A stretch of DNA of 64,000 nt from Mycobacterium sp. Aquia_213 (GTDB taxonomy: Bacteria > Actinomycetota > Actinomycetes > Mycobacteriales > Mycobacteriaceae), in assembly GCF_026625985.1 (NCBI RefSeq), contig NZ_CP113116.1, forward strand, positions 1,736,001 through 1,800,000. The letters run 5' to 3'. A program made the position numbers and the translations under genes. Under the pieces are notes generated by a model. It was given only the letters and a program-made list of their open reading frames with translations, did not search any database and had not been told where the DNA came from. Below, one piece after another: positions 15,891 to 24,566 of this stretch (the stretch's first letter is position 1; every line of letters begins with the position of its first letter).

Positions 15891-17552
15891 TCAGCCCTTC
15901 GGTTTGAGGCCGGTGCTGCCGGCGTGCTCGAGTCGCTGGTCGGCGATCGCCTTGATCGCGTCCTGGGTGGTCGAATTTCCGGTGATGGCCCTCAGGAAAT
16001 CCTCCCGGCGCAGCCGCCAGAGCGTGCCCGCCTGCAAGCATCGCACCGTGGCGGTGCGCGGCACATCGAACAGCAGGGCGATCTCCCCGAAGTGGTCACC
16101 GTCATGCAGCGTTCGCACCGGCTCGCCGTCGACGACGGTTTCGTAGCCACCGGAGCCGATCAGGAACATGTCGTCGGCGGAGTCACCTTGCCGGACAACG
16201 ACATCGGCTTCGGCGACCGCAACGGCGATCAGGGCCGAGGCAAGCTGGTCGGCGGCCGCGACGGACAACGGCCGGAACGCTTCCACGCTCCTGATCGCGT
16301 CCAGTTCCTGGCGCCGCACCGGTGAGCGCCGTTCCACCCGCAGGACCCGGAACAGGCCATAGATCGCACCGAGCAGCGCCAAACCGGCTGCCACCCGCAG
16401 CGTCCCACGCACTCCGATCGCGGCGTTGACCTGGGCGGCGCAGAATCCGGCCACGCCAACGACCGAGACGGCGATCACCGCGTTGATTCCGGCGAGCAGG
16501 TCCAGCGACCGCCCTGACGCGCTGCGCTGCAGCAGGGTGCGCCCGCACACGATTTGATAGGCGATACCGATACCCAACGTGCTCAGCAGTGGGATGGCCA
16601 GAGCCACTGTCGAGGTCACCGCGAGGGCGAACAGGACCACTGCGCAAGCCAGAAATCCGACGACCATCGGCAACGACATCGAATGGCGACCGAGCGAGAG
16701 ACTGGCGATGCCGCCGACCAGACCGCCGATACCGACCGCCCCGATCAGCACCGGCGTACCCGACGACCCCATGTGTAAAAGGTCGCTCGCGATGCTGGCG
16801 ACGATGCTTTGCGCGATGCCGGTCAGCGATGCGGTGATGGCCATGACAGCGACCACCACCCGGGCGTTCGTCGACCTCCGAAGGACACCGATTCCGCCGG
16901 CGAGTTCGTTGGCGACGCGCGAGCCCTCGTTGCGGACTCGGGTGTCTATCCCGCGAATGGTCAACAGCGGCCACGCTCCGAGTGCGCAAAAGACCACGAT
17001 GGTCGCCAGGGCGGCGGGCGGCCCGGAGACCCCCAAGGCCACCGCGGCCACACCCGCACCCACCAGCACTCCGGAGGTCTCGAGCAGGGCGGCAACCGCA
17101 TTGGCGGCGACCAGCTGGGCCGGTGAATCGGCCAACCACGGCAGCAGGGCGTCGTGCAGTGCCTTCGGGGCGGACTGGGTGAACCCTTCCAATGCGAGCA
17201 CCAAAAACAGGAGCGCGGTCGCCGTGTGAAGTTCCAACAGCGGAATCACCAGCGCCACTGCGACACCCCGGGCGACGATGGAGCCGGCCAGCACCCGCTC
17301 GCGCCGGAACCTGCCCGCCAGGGCGGCATAAACGGGGGCGCTGATCGCCCCGGTGATCTGCCGAACGAAGAGGAACCAGCCCGGGCCGATCGGGCCTAGC
17401 AGTTCGAAGGTGACGACCAACATCGTCGAAACCCAGGCGACATGGGCGACCACACCGGCGGCGATCGATGCTTCTACTCTGGCGATATTCGGATTGGAGA
17501 AGGCGTTGCGAAACGCGGACCACCGACTTGCTCGTGCCGGCGCCTCGGCCAT
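15891..17552 (-). CDS. MFS transporter fused to a cyclic nucleotide-binding domain
   Basis: A 553-residue fusion. Residues 20-415 form about 12 membrane spans with the features of a major facilitator transporter (a cytoplasmic F-R-R-E-R-V loop after span 2, and a central loop). Residues 430-545 form a cNMP-binding beta-barrel: L-A-S-A-L, then V-V-R-Q-G-D-S-A-D-D-M-F-L-I, F-G-E-I-A-L-L and P-R-T-A-T-V. The last two make the phosphate-binding cassette with its Glu and Arg. Transport could therefore be gated by cAMP or cGMP on the cytoplasmic side. No ribosome binding site is obvious at 17552, so the start is uncertain by a few codons. No partner gene is adjacent. Confidence 0.88.
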   Translation of the reverse strand: MAEAPARASRWSAFRNAFSNPNIARVEASIAAGVVAHVAWVSTMLVVTFELLGPIGPGWFLFVRQITGAISAPVYAALAGRFRRERVLAGSIVARGVAVALVIPLLELHTATALLFLVLALEGFTQSAPKALHDALLPWLADSPAQLVAANAVAALLETSGVLVGAGVAAVALGVSGPPAALATIVVFCALGAWPLLTIRGIDTRVRNEGSRVANELAGGIGVLRRSTNARVVVAVMAITASLTGIAQSIVASIASDLLHMGSSGTPVLIGAVGIGGLVGGIASLSLGRHSMSLPMVVGFLACAVVLFALAVTSTVALAIPLLSTLGIGIAYQIVCGRTLLQRSASGRSLDLLAGINAVIAVSVVGVAGFCAAQVNAAIGVRGTLRVAAGLALLGAIYGLFRVLRVERRSPVRRQELDAIRSVEAFRPLSVAAADQLASALIAVAVAEADVVVRQGDSADDMFLIGSGGYETVVDGEPVRTLHDGDHFGEIALLFDVPRTATVRCLQAGTLWRLRREDFLRAITGNSTTQDAIKAIADQRLEHAGSTGLKPKG

Positions 17553-17699
17553 TCGGTCAGCATATCGTCACGTCGGCAGGTGCGCTTGGCTTTGGGTCGA
17601 CGAACTAGTTGCGGCGCAACAGATTACAACAGATACATGAGTTCGCTTGCGGCGCAGTCGCTTTACGAGCCGCGGCGGATATTCGGGCGCCGCAAACTG

Positions 17700-17813
17700 C
17701 TATGCGCAGGTGAAGAGCGGGTCGCACACGACGGTGAATGTGCACCCCGATGCCGCCGGGGCCGTGAACGCGAGGACCAGCGCGAGGACGACCTTGTACT
17801 TCAGACCAGACAT
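17700..17813 (-). CDS. Very small putative lipoprotein, 37 residues
   Basis: The ATG at 17813 has a good GGAG ribosome binding site, although the open frame extends further upstream without one. The protein is a basic start (M-S-G-L-K-Y-K), a hydrophobic core (V-V-L-A-L-V-L-A-F) and A-A-S-G-C, a plausible lipobox with lipidated Cys at 24. Only about 13 residues follow, containing two more cysteines (C-D-P-L-F-T-C-A). It could be a toxin-like peptide, a surface peptide or chance. No homologue comes to mind. It lies between the MFS fusion and tRNA-His, all on the minus strand. Confidence 0.45.
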   Translation of the reverse strand: MSGLKYKVVLALVLAFTAPAASGCTFTVVCDPLFTCA

Positions 17814-18044
17814 GACCACTCCGAACCTATGCAATGGGGTGATAGTACGCCATGCGATCTTGAAAAAACATGGCGCTGGCAAACACCGGCCGCGGGGCCT
17901 CGCCGCCCGCCGGTGCCGGGGTGGTCAGGGCAGCCACCAGGATAGCAAGGCCGCTGCGCCACAACGTAATAGGTGATCGGGTTCGGCGACGTACACGGTC
18001 GATTCCGGTGCCCGTCGAGCTTGCCAGCGCCCGGGCGAAGCAAA

Positions 18045-18076
18045 AAGGTCAGAGGGCGGATATGCCCCCTGACCTT
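18045..18076 (-). terminator. Rho-independent terminator of tRNA-His
   Basis: On the minus strand a hairpin with arms AAGGTCAG/CTGACCTT, extended by a GC-rich inner stem, is followed by TTTTTG. It begins one base after the encoded CCA of tRNA-His. Confidence 0.8.
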
Positions 18077-18077
18077 G

Positions 18078-18154
18078 TGGGGTGAGTGACGGGACTCGAA
18101 CCCGCGACATTCAGGATCACAACCTGACGCTCTACCAGCTGAACTACACCCACC
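18078..18154 (-). tRNA. tRNA-His (GTG)
   Basis: Minus-strand cloverleaf with acceptor GTGGGTG/CACTCAC, the extra 5' G (G-1) characteristic of tRNA-His, anticodon GTG in the loop T-T-G-T-G-A-T, T-loop GGTTCGAGT, discriminator C and encoded CCA. It lies downstream of orn, as in M. tuberculosis. Confidence 0.96.
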
Positions 18155-18188
18155 ACGGCCGCGTGCTAACACGCAGCGACTGTCGATA

Positions 18189-18836
18189 CTAGCGGTTCGG
18201 TGGCTCGGCGGCCGAATCAATTGCCTCCTGGGCGCCGTCGCTGCCCTCTAGTTCGGTGGCCACGGCCGCGATTTCGCTGGTAGAAGGCCCTGGCAGGGGC
18301 ACGAAGGCGGTACGCCGGTAGAACTTCAGCTCGCGGATGGACTCGCGGATGTCGGCCAGGGCCCGGTGTTTGACGCCCTTGGCCGGCTGGCCGAAGTAAA
18401 TGCGGGGGTACCACCGGCGGCAGAGTTCCTTGATCGAGCTGACGTCGATCATCCGGTAGTGCAGAAACGAGTCCAGGGCCGGCATATCGCGGGCGATGAA
18501 CGAACGATCCGTGGCGATCGAATTGCCCGCCAGCGGCGCCGTCTTGGGCTGCTTGACGTACTTGCCGATGTATTCGAGCACCATCGCCTCGGCGGTGGCC
18601 AGGTCGACGGTCGACGCCCGCACCTCATCGATCAGCCCCGAGCGGGTGTGCATTTCGGTGACCACGTCGATCATCGACGACAGGGCGGCGTCATCGGTGT
18701 GAATCACCACGTCTACGCCGTCGCCCAGAATATTCAGATCGGCGTCGGTGACCAGGGCCGCGATCTCGATCAACTTGTCCGATCCCAGCTCCAACCCGGT
18801 CATCTCGCAGTCGATCCACACCAGTTCGTCGCGCAC
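18189..18836 (-). CDS. orn: Oligoribonuclease Orn
   Basis: A 215-residue 3'-5' exoribonuclease of the DEDDh family that degrades 2-5 nucleotide RNAs, including pGpG and pApA from cyclic dinucleotide breakdown. The GTG at 18836 gives the exact family length; the frame upstream is not protein-like. The four acidic residues and His are visible: W-I-D-C-E-M-T-G-L (Asp and Glu), S-I-A-T-D-R-S-F (Asp), and H-R-A-L-A-D-I (His and Asp). Y-F-G-Q-P-A-K-G precedes the last motif. A short acidic C-terminal tail follows, as in Rv2511. It is divergent from the HerA-like ATPase gene. Confidence 0.96.
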   Translation of the reverse strand: MRDELVWIDCEMTGLELGSDKLIEIAALVTDADLNILGDGVDVVIHTDDAALSSMIDVVTEMHTRSGLIDEVRASTVDLATAEAMVLEYIGKYVKQPKTAPLAGNSIATDRSFIARDMPALDSFLHYRMIDVSSIKELCRRWYPRIYFGQPAKGVKHRALADIRESIRELKFYRRTAFVPLPGPSTSEIAAVATELEGSDGAQEAIDSAAEPPNR

Positions 18837-18931
18837 AGCGCCCAGCGTATGCCCACGTGAGCCCTGCCCCTGTCTCCCCCTGGCAAGTAGTGTTGAGCGT
18901 TGCAACTTTCTCCGGAGTGGGGCGGAGCGCG

Positions 18932-20506
18932 ATGACCACAGAATCGGCGGACGGCGGACCCGCGCAACGGATCGCCAGCGGCTACGCCGTCGAAGGCCAG
19001 GCACTGGAATTGGGCACCGTTGTCATCGACGGCACCGCCGACCCGGGCGCGCAGATTCGCATCCCGCTGGCCACCGTCAACCGGCATGGTCTGGTGGCCG
19101 GGGCGACCGGGACCGGCAAGACCAAGACGCTGCAGCTGATCGCCGAACAGCTCAGCGCTGCCGGCGTTCCGGTGCTGATGGCCGACGTGAAGGGTGACCT
19201 GTCCGGCCTGTCCCGGCCGGGGGAGGCCAACGACAGGACGGCGGCGCGGGCAAAGGACACTGGGGACGCGTGGGCGGCGACCGGCTTCCCGGTGGAGTTC
19301 TTGTCGTTGGGCACCGACGGGCTCGGCGTACCGATACGCGCCACCGTCGCCAGTTTCGGTCCCGTCTTGTTATCAAAAGTGTTGTCGCTCAATGCCACTC
19401 AAGAGTCAACCCTGGGACTGATCTTCCATTGGGCGAAGGAGAACAACCGCTCGCTGGTCACCCTTGACCAACTTCGCACCGTCATCAGCCACCTGACCGG
19501 CGACGAAGGCAAGGCCGACCTGAAATCGCTTGGCGGGGTGTCATCGACGACGGCCGGCGTCATCTTGCGCGCGCTGGTGAACCTCGAAGGCGAGGGCGGC
19601 GACACCTTCTTCGGCGAACCGAAGCTCGATCCGCAAGACCTGCTGCGCGTCGACAACCAGGGCCACGGCACCATCTCGCTGCTCGAGTTCAGCGGTCAGT
19701 CATTGCGTCCGGTCATCTTCTCGACCTTCCTGATGTGGTTACTCGCCGACCTGTTCGACGAACTGCCCGAGGTGGGCGACATCGACAAACCCAAGCTGGT
19801 GTTCTTTTTCGACGAGGCGCATCTGTTGTTCACCGACGCGTCCAAAGCGTTCCTCGAGCAGGTTGAGCAGACCGTCAAGCTGATCCGCTCCAAGGGCGTC
19901 GGGGTCTTCTTCTGCACCCAGTTGCCCACGGATCTGCCCAACGACGTGCTCTCCCAGCTGGGCGCCCGGATCCAGCACGCGCTGCGCGCGTTCACCCCCG
20001 ATGACCAGAAGGCCCTGTCCAAGACCGTCCGTACCTATCCGAAGACCGATGTCTACGACCTGGAGTCGGCGTTGACCTCGCTGGGCATTGGCGAGGCCGT
20101 CGTCACCGTGCTGTCCGAGAAGGGCGCGCCGACGCCGGTTGCCTGGACGCGCATGCGCGTACCCCGGTCGTTGATGGGCGCCATCGACACCGACGAGATC
20201 ACCAAGGCGGCGAAAGATAGTCCGCTGCAGGCCAAATACGGACAGACCAAGCAGCAGCCGTCGGAACCCGAAGTGCCGCAACCACCTCCGCCGTCACCGG
20301 CGGCTCCGCCGCGCGGGCAATTCGACCCGCTGCCTTCTTATCCGGATCCATACGACATACCGCCGATGCCCGCGCCGGCCGAGCCGCAAGGCCCCGCCAT
20401 GTGGGAGGAAGTCCTGAAGAATCCGACCGTGAAAAGCGGCATCAACACCGCGATTCGCGAAGCGGTGAAAAGCATCTTCGGCACCGGCCGCGGCCGCCGC
20501 AAATAG
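18932..20506 (+). CDS. HerA-like ATPase (DUF853), Rv2510c-like
   Basis: A 524-residue P-loop ATPase. The ATG at 18932 has GGAG five bases upstream. Walker A is G-A-T-G-T-G-K-T-K (about 58-66) and Walker B is L-V-F-F-F-D-E-A-H-L-L-F. The N-terminal beta region and the HerA/VirD4-like core with F-F-C-T-Q-L-P-T-D-L-P match the DUF853 family of helicase-like proteins related to HerA. A Pro-rich linker (about residues 450-490) leads to a short basic tail (F-G-T-G-R-G-R-R-K) that could bind nucleic acid or membrane. The cellular role of this family is not established. Its stop is followed three bases later by the convergent cmrA stop. Confidence 0.9.
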   Translation: MTTESADGGPAQRIASGYAVEGQALELGTVVIDGTADPGAQIRIPLATVNRHGLVAGATGTGKTKTLQLIAEQLSAAGVPVLMADVKGDLSGLSRPGEANDRTAARAKDTGDAWAATGFPVEFLSLGTDGLGVPIRATVASFGPVLLSKVLSLNATQESTLGLIFHWAKENNRSLVTLDQLRTVISHLTGDEGKADLKSLGGVSSTTAGVILRALVNLEGEGGDTFFGEPKLDPQDLLRVDNQGHGTISLLEFSGQSLRPVIFSTFLMWLLADLFDELPEVGDIDKPKLVFFFDEAHLLFTDASKAFLEQVEQTVKLIRSKGVGVFFCTQLPTDLPNDVLSQLGARIQHALRAFTPDDQKALSKTVRTYPKTDVYDLESALTSLGIGEAVVTVLSEKGAPTPVAWTRMRVPRSLMGAIDTDEITKAAKDSPLQAKYGQTKQQPSEPEVPQPPPPSPAAPPRGQFDPLPSYPDPYDIPPMPAPAEPQGPAMWEEVLKNPTVKSGINTAIREAVKSIFGTGRGRRK

Positions 20507-20509
20507 CGT

Positions 20510-21316
20510 TTAGCCGCCGCCGAGTTTCTTGTAGAAGGCGCCGACGATCGGCGCCACGATCGCGCGGGGAGCATACCCGCTGCCGACCGACATCGCCTTG
20601 GAGGTCAAGCCCGGGACGACGCGCATCTTGTTGCGCTCCAACGCATCCAGCGAGAGCCGGGCGGTGTGCTCGGTCGAGATCCACAGGAAGTCGGGCACCA
20701 GCCGTTCGACCAGTGACCGCTCGGCATCGTCGGGCAGGTCGGTGCGCACCGGGCCGGGTGCCAGCAGCGTGACGTGCACACCCGAGCGGCGCAGTTCGCC
20801 GCGTAATGACTCGCTGAAGGTGTTGACGAATGCTTTCGAGGCGGCATAGGTCGCGTTGTAGGGGATCGGCGAATTACCCGCCGCCGAGCCGGAAATCAAG
20901 ATGCCGCCCGCGCCGCGCTCGACCATCCCCGGCAATGCCGCCAACGTAAGGTCGTGCACCGCTACGGCATTCAGTTGCACCTGAGCCTTTTCGCCCGCCG
21001 GGTCGAGGCCGGAGACCGGCCCGAACGTGCCGGTGCCCGCGTTGGCGCACAGGATCGAGATGTTGCGGGTCGCCAGCTCGTCGCACAGTTTGGCCCGTTC
21101 CGTCGGGTCGGCGAGATCGGCAGGCCGCACTTCCACGGTGACGCCGTACTTCTCGGCTAGCCGAGCGGCAAGGTCGTTGAGCTTGTCTTCGCGTCGCGCG
21201 GTGACGATCAGGTGGTGTCCGCGCGCGGCCAATTCCGTGGCCAGCGCCTCGCCGATGTTTTGCGAAGCTCCGGTGACAACGGCGCGCGCATCGGGGCTGG
21301 GAGCGGGTACCGGCAT
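20510..21316 (-). CDS. cmrA: Mycolyl 3-oxo reductase CmrA (SDR), Rv2509-like
   Basis: A 268-residue short-chain dehydrogenase. The start at 21316 (M-P-V-P-A-P-S) matches Rv2509; a start eight codons further up is less likely. The cofactor motif is T-G-A-S-Q-N-I-G (about 15-22), N-A-G follows at 92-94, and the catalytic Ser/Tyr/Lys are in I-S-G-S (S142 or S144) and Y-A-A-S-K (Y157, K161). In corynebacteria and mycobacteria this protein reduces the 3-keto group of the newly condensed mycolate before it is attached to trehalose and arabinogalactan (established for the CmrA family). Synteny with Rv2510c and Rv2508c supports the assignment. Confidence 0.93.
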   Translation of the reverse strand: MPVPAPSPDARAVVTGASQNIGEALATELAARGHHLIVTARREDKLNDLAARLAEKYGVTVEVRPADLADPTERAKLCDELATRNISILCANAGTGTFGPVSGLDPAGEKAQVQLNAVAVHDLTLAALPGMVERGAGGILISGSAAGNSPIPYNATYAASKAFVNTFSESLRGELRRSGVHVTLLAPGPVRTDLPDDAERSLVERLVPDFLWISTEHTARLSLDALERNKMRVVPGLTSKAMSVGSGYAPRAIVAPIVGAFYKKLGGG

Positions 21317-21406
21317 GCGCCAATCGTAGACAGCGGCCAAATCCTCGACGGCAACGGCCGCAGCCGCGCGCGGCGGCTTGTCGGCTCAACAAATAGAGTG
21401 CCGGGC

Positions 21407-22750
21407 ATGGGTCGGCCAGAACCGGGGGTGGGCGAGATCGCGCGATCTCGGGTGGCGGCGTGGGCGCTGTGGGACTGCGGGTCAACGGGTCTGAACGCGA
21501 TCGTGGCGACATTCGTGTTCTCCGTCTACCTGACCAGCAGCGTGGGCGTGGGCATACCCGGCAGCACCACGCCGGAGAGCTGGCTGGGCCGCGCGGGCGC
21601 GCTCGCCGGGTTGACGGTCGCGCTGCTGGCGCCGCTGGTCGGCGTGTGGGTGGAGTCGCCGCATCGCCGACGCGTGGCCCTGAGCGTGCTGACCGGCCTG
21701 GCGGTGACGCTGACCTGCTCGATGTTCCTGATCCGGGATCGGCCCTCCTACTTGTGGGCCGGGTTGGTGCTGCTGGGCGCGACGGCGGCCTGCGGTGACC
21801 TGGCCAGCGTCCCGTACAACGCGATGCTGCGTCAGCTCTCGACTCCGCAGACGGCCGGCCGGATCTCCGGTCTGGGCTGGGCGTCGGGTTACCTCGGCAG
21901 CGTCCTGCTGCTGTTGCTGATCTATACCGGCTTCATCTCCGGCTCCGGGTCCGACGCGGAGCGGGGACTGCTGCACGTGCCCGCGGCCGACGGACTCTAC
22001 GTCCGGGAGGCCATGCTGGCCGCCGCGGCGTGGCTGGCGGTGTTGGCGCTCCCGTTGCTCCGCGTCGCGCACCGGCTTCCCGACACCGGCGAGGTCCACC
22101 AGCCGACGACGATGCTGGGCGGCTATCGCAAGCTGTGGACCGAAATCTCCGCCGAATGGCGGCGCGACCGCAACCTGGTCTATTTCCTGGGCGCCAGCGC
22201 CCTATTCCGCGACGGACTCGCGGCGATATTCGCGTTCGGCGCCGTACTGGGTGTCAACGTATACGGCATCTCGCAGGCCAACGTGCTGATCTTCGGCGTG
22301 GCGGCCAGCGTGGTCGCCGCCGTCGGCGCGGTGGCGGGCGGCTTCGTCGATCACCGGATCGGGTCCAAACCGGTCATCGTCGGGTCGCTGGTGGCGATCG
22401 TCACCACCACGCTCACCATGATGGTGCTCTCCGGTCCGGTGGCCTTCTGGGCGTGCGGCCTGCTGCTCTGCTTGTTCATCGGGCCGTCGCAGTCCTCGGC
22501 CCGCGCCCTGCTGTTGCAGATGGCCACCAACGGGCGGGAAGGCGTGGCGTTCGGGCTGTACACGATGACGGGCCGGGCCGTCGCATTCGTCGCGCCCTGG
22601 CTGTTCTCGGTGTTTGTCGATGTCTTCGGCGCGGTGCGCGCCGGGCTGGGCGGGATATCGCTGGTGCTGATCGCCGGGCTGATCGCGATGATCGCGGTCC
22701 GTGTCCCGCCGCGCCACGCCGCCGCGGTCGAACCAGTCGAACAGGCCTAG
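21407..22750 (+). CDS. MFS transporter, UMF1-like, Rv2508c-like
   Basis: A 447-residue membrane protein with about 12 spans. The ATG at 21407 is chosen because the sequence becomes protein-like there (M-G-R-P-E-P, then W-A-L-W-D-C-G-S-T-G-L-N-A at the first span), matching the UMF1/Atg22-like branch of the major facilitator superfamily. The motif S-V-P-Y-N-A-M-L follows the fourth span. The substrate is unknown. It is divergent from cmrA with only 90 bases between starts, as in Rv2509-Rv2508c. Its last codons overlap the stop of the convergent MmpS-like gene by four bases. Confidence 0.88.
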   Translation: MGRPEPGVGEIARSRVAAWALWDCGSTGLNAIVATFVFSVYLTSSVGVGIPGSTTPESWLGRAGALAGLTVALLAPLVGVWVESPHRRRVALSVLTGLAVTLTCSMFLIRDRPSYLWAGLVLLGATAACGDLASVPYNAMLRQLSTPQTAGRISGLGWASGYLGSVLLLLLIYTGFISGSGSDAERGLLHVPAADGLYVREAMLAAAAWLAVLALPLLRVAHRLPDTGEVHQPTTMLGGYRKLWTEISAEWRRDRNLVYFLGASALFRDGLAAIFAFGAVLGVNVYGISQANVLIFGVAASVVAAVGAVAGGFVDHRIGSKPVIVGSLVAIVTTTLTMMVLSGPVAFWACGLLLCLFIGPSQSSARALLLQMATNGREGVAFGLYTMTGRAVAFVAPWLFSVFVDVFGAVRAGLGGISLVLIAGLIAMIAVRVPPRHAAAVEPVEQA

Positions 22751-23547
22751 CGGCCGGCCGCGTCGCAGACGGTGATGCCGGCCCCGAGCCGTTGGCGCAC
22801 CTGCACGCCGTCCACGCTGACCGAACAGGTGACGTTGTGGCCAATGTTGATGATCGTGACGCTGGCCGGGTGGGCGGCCGACTGCGACAGGCTGACCTGC
22901 TTGGTCCACGGCAGCGAGACATTGAACTCAGTCTGGATGACGTCGCCGGTGTCCCAGTAGGTGATGCTGATCGCGCGCCCCTCGCCGCTGACGTTGTAGA
23001 CGACGTTCTGTATCGCGCCCGGGGTGGGCGCGGGCCCGGCCGAGCCGCTGGGCGGCGGTGCCGGCACCAGGGTCTGTGACGGTCGCGCAGCCCGTGTCGA
23101 CGGGGTAGGCGTCGGGCTCTGCGCACTCGATCCGGGCATCGCGGGCAACGGCGGCACGGCCGTCTGGGTCTTGAGCGCGCCATTGGTGAGGACCAGCGCG
23201 ATCAACAGCGCGACAACCAGCAGCACCGCCGCGCCGGCACCGATCAACAGCCAACGGGGCGATCTCGGCCCTTCGGGCGGCGGGGGAGCCATGCCCCCGG
23301 GGGGCAGCCCGCCCGGTGGCGGCTGGTCCTGGTCCTGTTGCCAGTACGCCGGCAGCCGTTTCGTCGGGTTGGTCTCGTTCAGGCTCGGCGCCCATTGCGG
23401 GGCGTACCCGCCGTAGGTGGGCGCATAGGGCGCTTGGTCGGCATAGGCCGGATCAGCGAGCGGCGCGTTCCGCGGGCCAATCGGCCCGGTCGGTTCCGAC
23501 CCCGCTTGAAGGGGACTAAACCGCTCGGGTCGACGTGGATCGTTCAT
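22747..23547 (-). CDS. Proline-rich membrane protein with MmpS-like domain, Rv2507-like
   Basis: A 266-residue protein. The ATG at 23547 has GAGG upstream; a longer frame exists but is not supported. Residues 1-98 are cytoplasmic and rich in Pro, Gly, Tyr and Ala. One span follows (about 99-121), then a Pro/Ser/Thr linker to about 178. The last 90 residues form an exported beta domain with V-V-Y-N-V, Y-W-D-T-G, P-W-T-K and C-S-V-S-V-D-G, and a second Cys near the end. The same layout, including the Cys pair, is found in MmpS proteins and in the exported protein at 1791-2162. No MmpL is adjacent. Its function is unknown. Confidence 0.85.
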   Translation of the reverse strand: MNDPRRPERFSPLQAGSEPTGPIGPRNAPLADPAYADQAPYAPTYGGYAPQWAPSLNETNPTKRLPAYWQQDQDQPPPGGLPPGGMAPPPPEGPRSPRWLLIGAGAAVLLVVALLIALVLTNGALKTQTAVPPLPAMPGSSAQSPTPTPSTRAARPSQTLVPAPPPSGSAGPAPTPGAIQNVVYNVSGEGRAISITYWDTGDVIQTEFNVSLPWTKQVSLSQSAAHPASVTIINIGHNVTCSVSVDGVQVRQRLGAGITVCDAAGR

Positions 23548-23615
23548 GTCCACCTCACAGATTGCAGGGTACCTAAGCCGAGCGGCTGGGCGGGGAATCT
23601 CTCGATGCGCCCAAT

Positions 23616-24260
23616 TCAGCGGACTTGGCCCCCGGCTCCCAGTGCGGCGATCGTCATGGCCCGCATGACGGCGCGCGACCGCGTCCCGCGGGCCGGCTTT
23701 TCGGCCGCCTTCATGCTGTGCGGCGTCGAGTTCAGCAAGCCGAACACCGCGTGCGCCGCCAGCCGGGCATCTGCCTCGGCCAGCGTCGGGTCCAGCTCGC
23801 GCAGCACGCCGACCCACACCTCTACATATTGGCGTTGCGCTTTGCGTACCTGCCGCTCGGCGGCCGCGGGCAGGTACGCCAGGTCGCGGTCCTGGATGCG
23901 GATCAGGTCGGGCTCGCCGAACGCGAAGTCGAGGTGAAAATCGATCAGCCCATCCAGCGCGTCTGCCGCGTCGGCATTGCGGGCGGTCACCTCGCGGGCC
24001 CCGGCGAGCAGGCGGGCGCTGATCCCGACCAGCAACTCGACCAACATCGATTCCTTGTTGGGGAAGTGGCGGTAGATGGCCGGGCCGCTGACCCCGGTGG
24101 CGGCGCCGATGTCTTCGAGTCGCACCGCGAGAAATCCGCGCTCGGCGAAGAGCCGTTCGGCCGCGGCCAGGAGTTGCAGTCGCCGGTCGGATTTCAACTG
24201 GCTGCGGCGATTTGGCGGTTCGGATTGACCGGGTGGGGTGTCCGGGGTGGACGCTGTCAT
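23616..24260 (-). CDS. bkaR: TetR repressor BkaR
   Basis: A 214-residue TetR regulator. The HTH lies at about residues 28-72 (A-A-E-R-L-F-A-E-R-G-F, then L-E-D-I-G-A-A-T-G-V-S, with recognition helix G-P-A-I-Y-R-H-F-P-N-K). The orthologue Rv2506 (BkaR) is known as the repressor of the operon for branched-chain keto-acid breakdown. Here it faces away from accD1. Two operator-like sequences sit in its own promoter region and a perfect one sits before accD1, which fits autorepression plus control of the acc operon. The effector is probably an acyl-CoA intermediate, by inference. Confidence 0.9.
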   Translation of the reverse strand: MTASTPDTPPGQSEPPNRRSQLKSDRRLQLLAAAERLFAERGFLAVRLEDIGAATGVSGPAIYRHFPNKESMLVELLVGISARLLAGAREVTARNADAADALDGLIDFHLDFAFGEPDLIRIQDRDLAYLPAAAERQVRKAQRQYVEVWVGVLRELDPTLAEADARLAAHAVFGLLNSTPHSMKAAEKPARGTRSRAVMRAMTIAALGAGGQVR

Positions 24261-24290
24261 GACGGCGCTGGGCCTACCTCAGAAAGTTTC

Positions 24291-24308
24291 GGTTAATCGT
24301 CACTAACG
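24291..24308. promoter_or_regulatory. BkaR operator-like site in the bkaR promoter (distal from accD1)
   Basis: GTTAAT-N6-CTAAC core, matching 12 of 18 positions of the perfect site at 24549. It begins 31 bases upstream of the bkaR start codon on the minus strand. Confidence 0.5.
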
Positions 24309-24315
24309 TAGCACG

Positions 24316-24333
24316 AGTTATTGGCGATTAACT
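24316..24333. promoter_or_regulatory. BkaR operator-like site, second copy in the bkaR promoter
   Basis: AGTTA-N8-TAACT, extendable to 6-bp arms GAGTTA/TAACTC. It matches 14 of 18 positions of the perfect site at 24549, and sits seven bases from the neighbouring site. Confidence 0.6.
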
Positions 24334-24548
24334 CAGATCGCGCAGATATCCGGACACGTCGGCGACGCGACCAGGCCGGCGATCGAGCGTGAAAGACGCA
24401 GCGTCGGCGCACTAATCCGGGCCCGCAAGGACGGGCGACCGGTAATTCGGCGGCCGCCTGGGAGCACACATCCGTTGTCTTTTCCGCCGGAATTGGCGGT
24501 TGACACGTCCCTGGACGCGGTGGTGTGCGCGCTGGTATCCTCAGCCCC

Positions 24549-24566
24549 AGTTAATGAGCATTAACT
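24549..24566. promoter_or_regulatory. BkaR operator before accD1
   Basis: A perfect palindrome AGTTAATG-N2-CATTAACT begins eight bases after the likely -10 element TATCCT, so a bound repressor would block the accD1 transcription start. It is the best-conserved member of the three-site set in this region. Confidence 0.75.

Noticed and set aside
17848..17875. CGCCATG-N14-CATGGCG inverted repeat
   Set aside because: Arms are short, no stable GC-rich hairpin with T-run follows, and no gene start fits it as an operator.
24500..24505. TTGACA as the -35 of accD1
   Set aside because: It is 30 bases from the best -10 candidate, too far for a sigma promoter pair.
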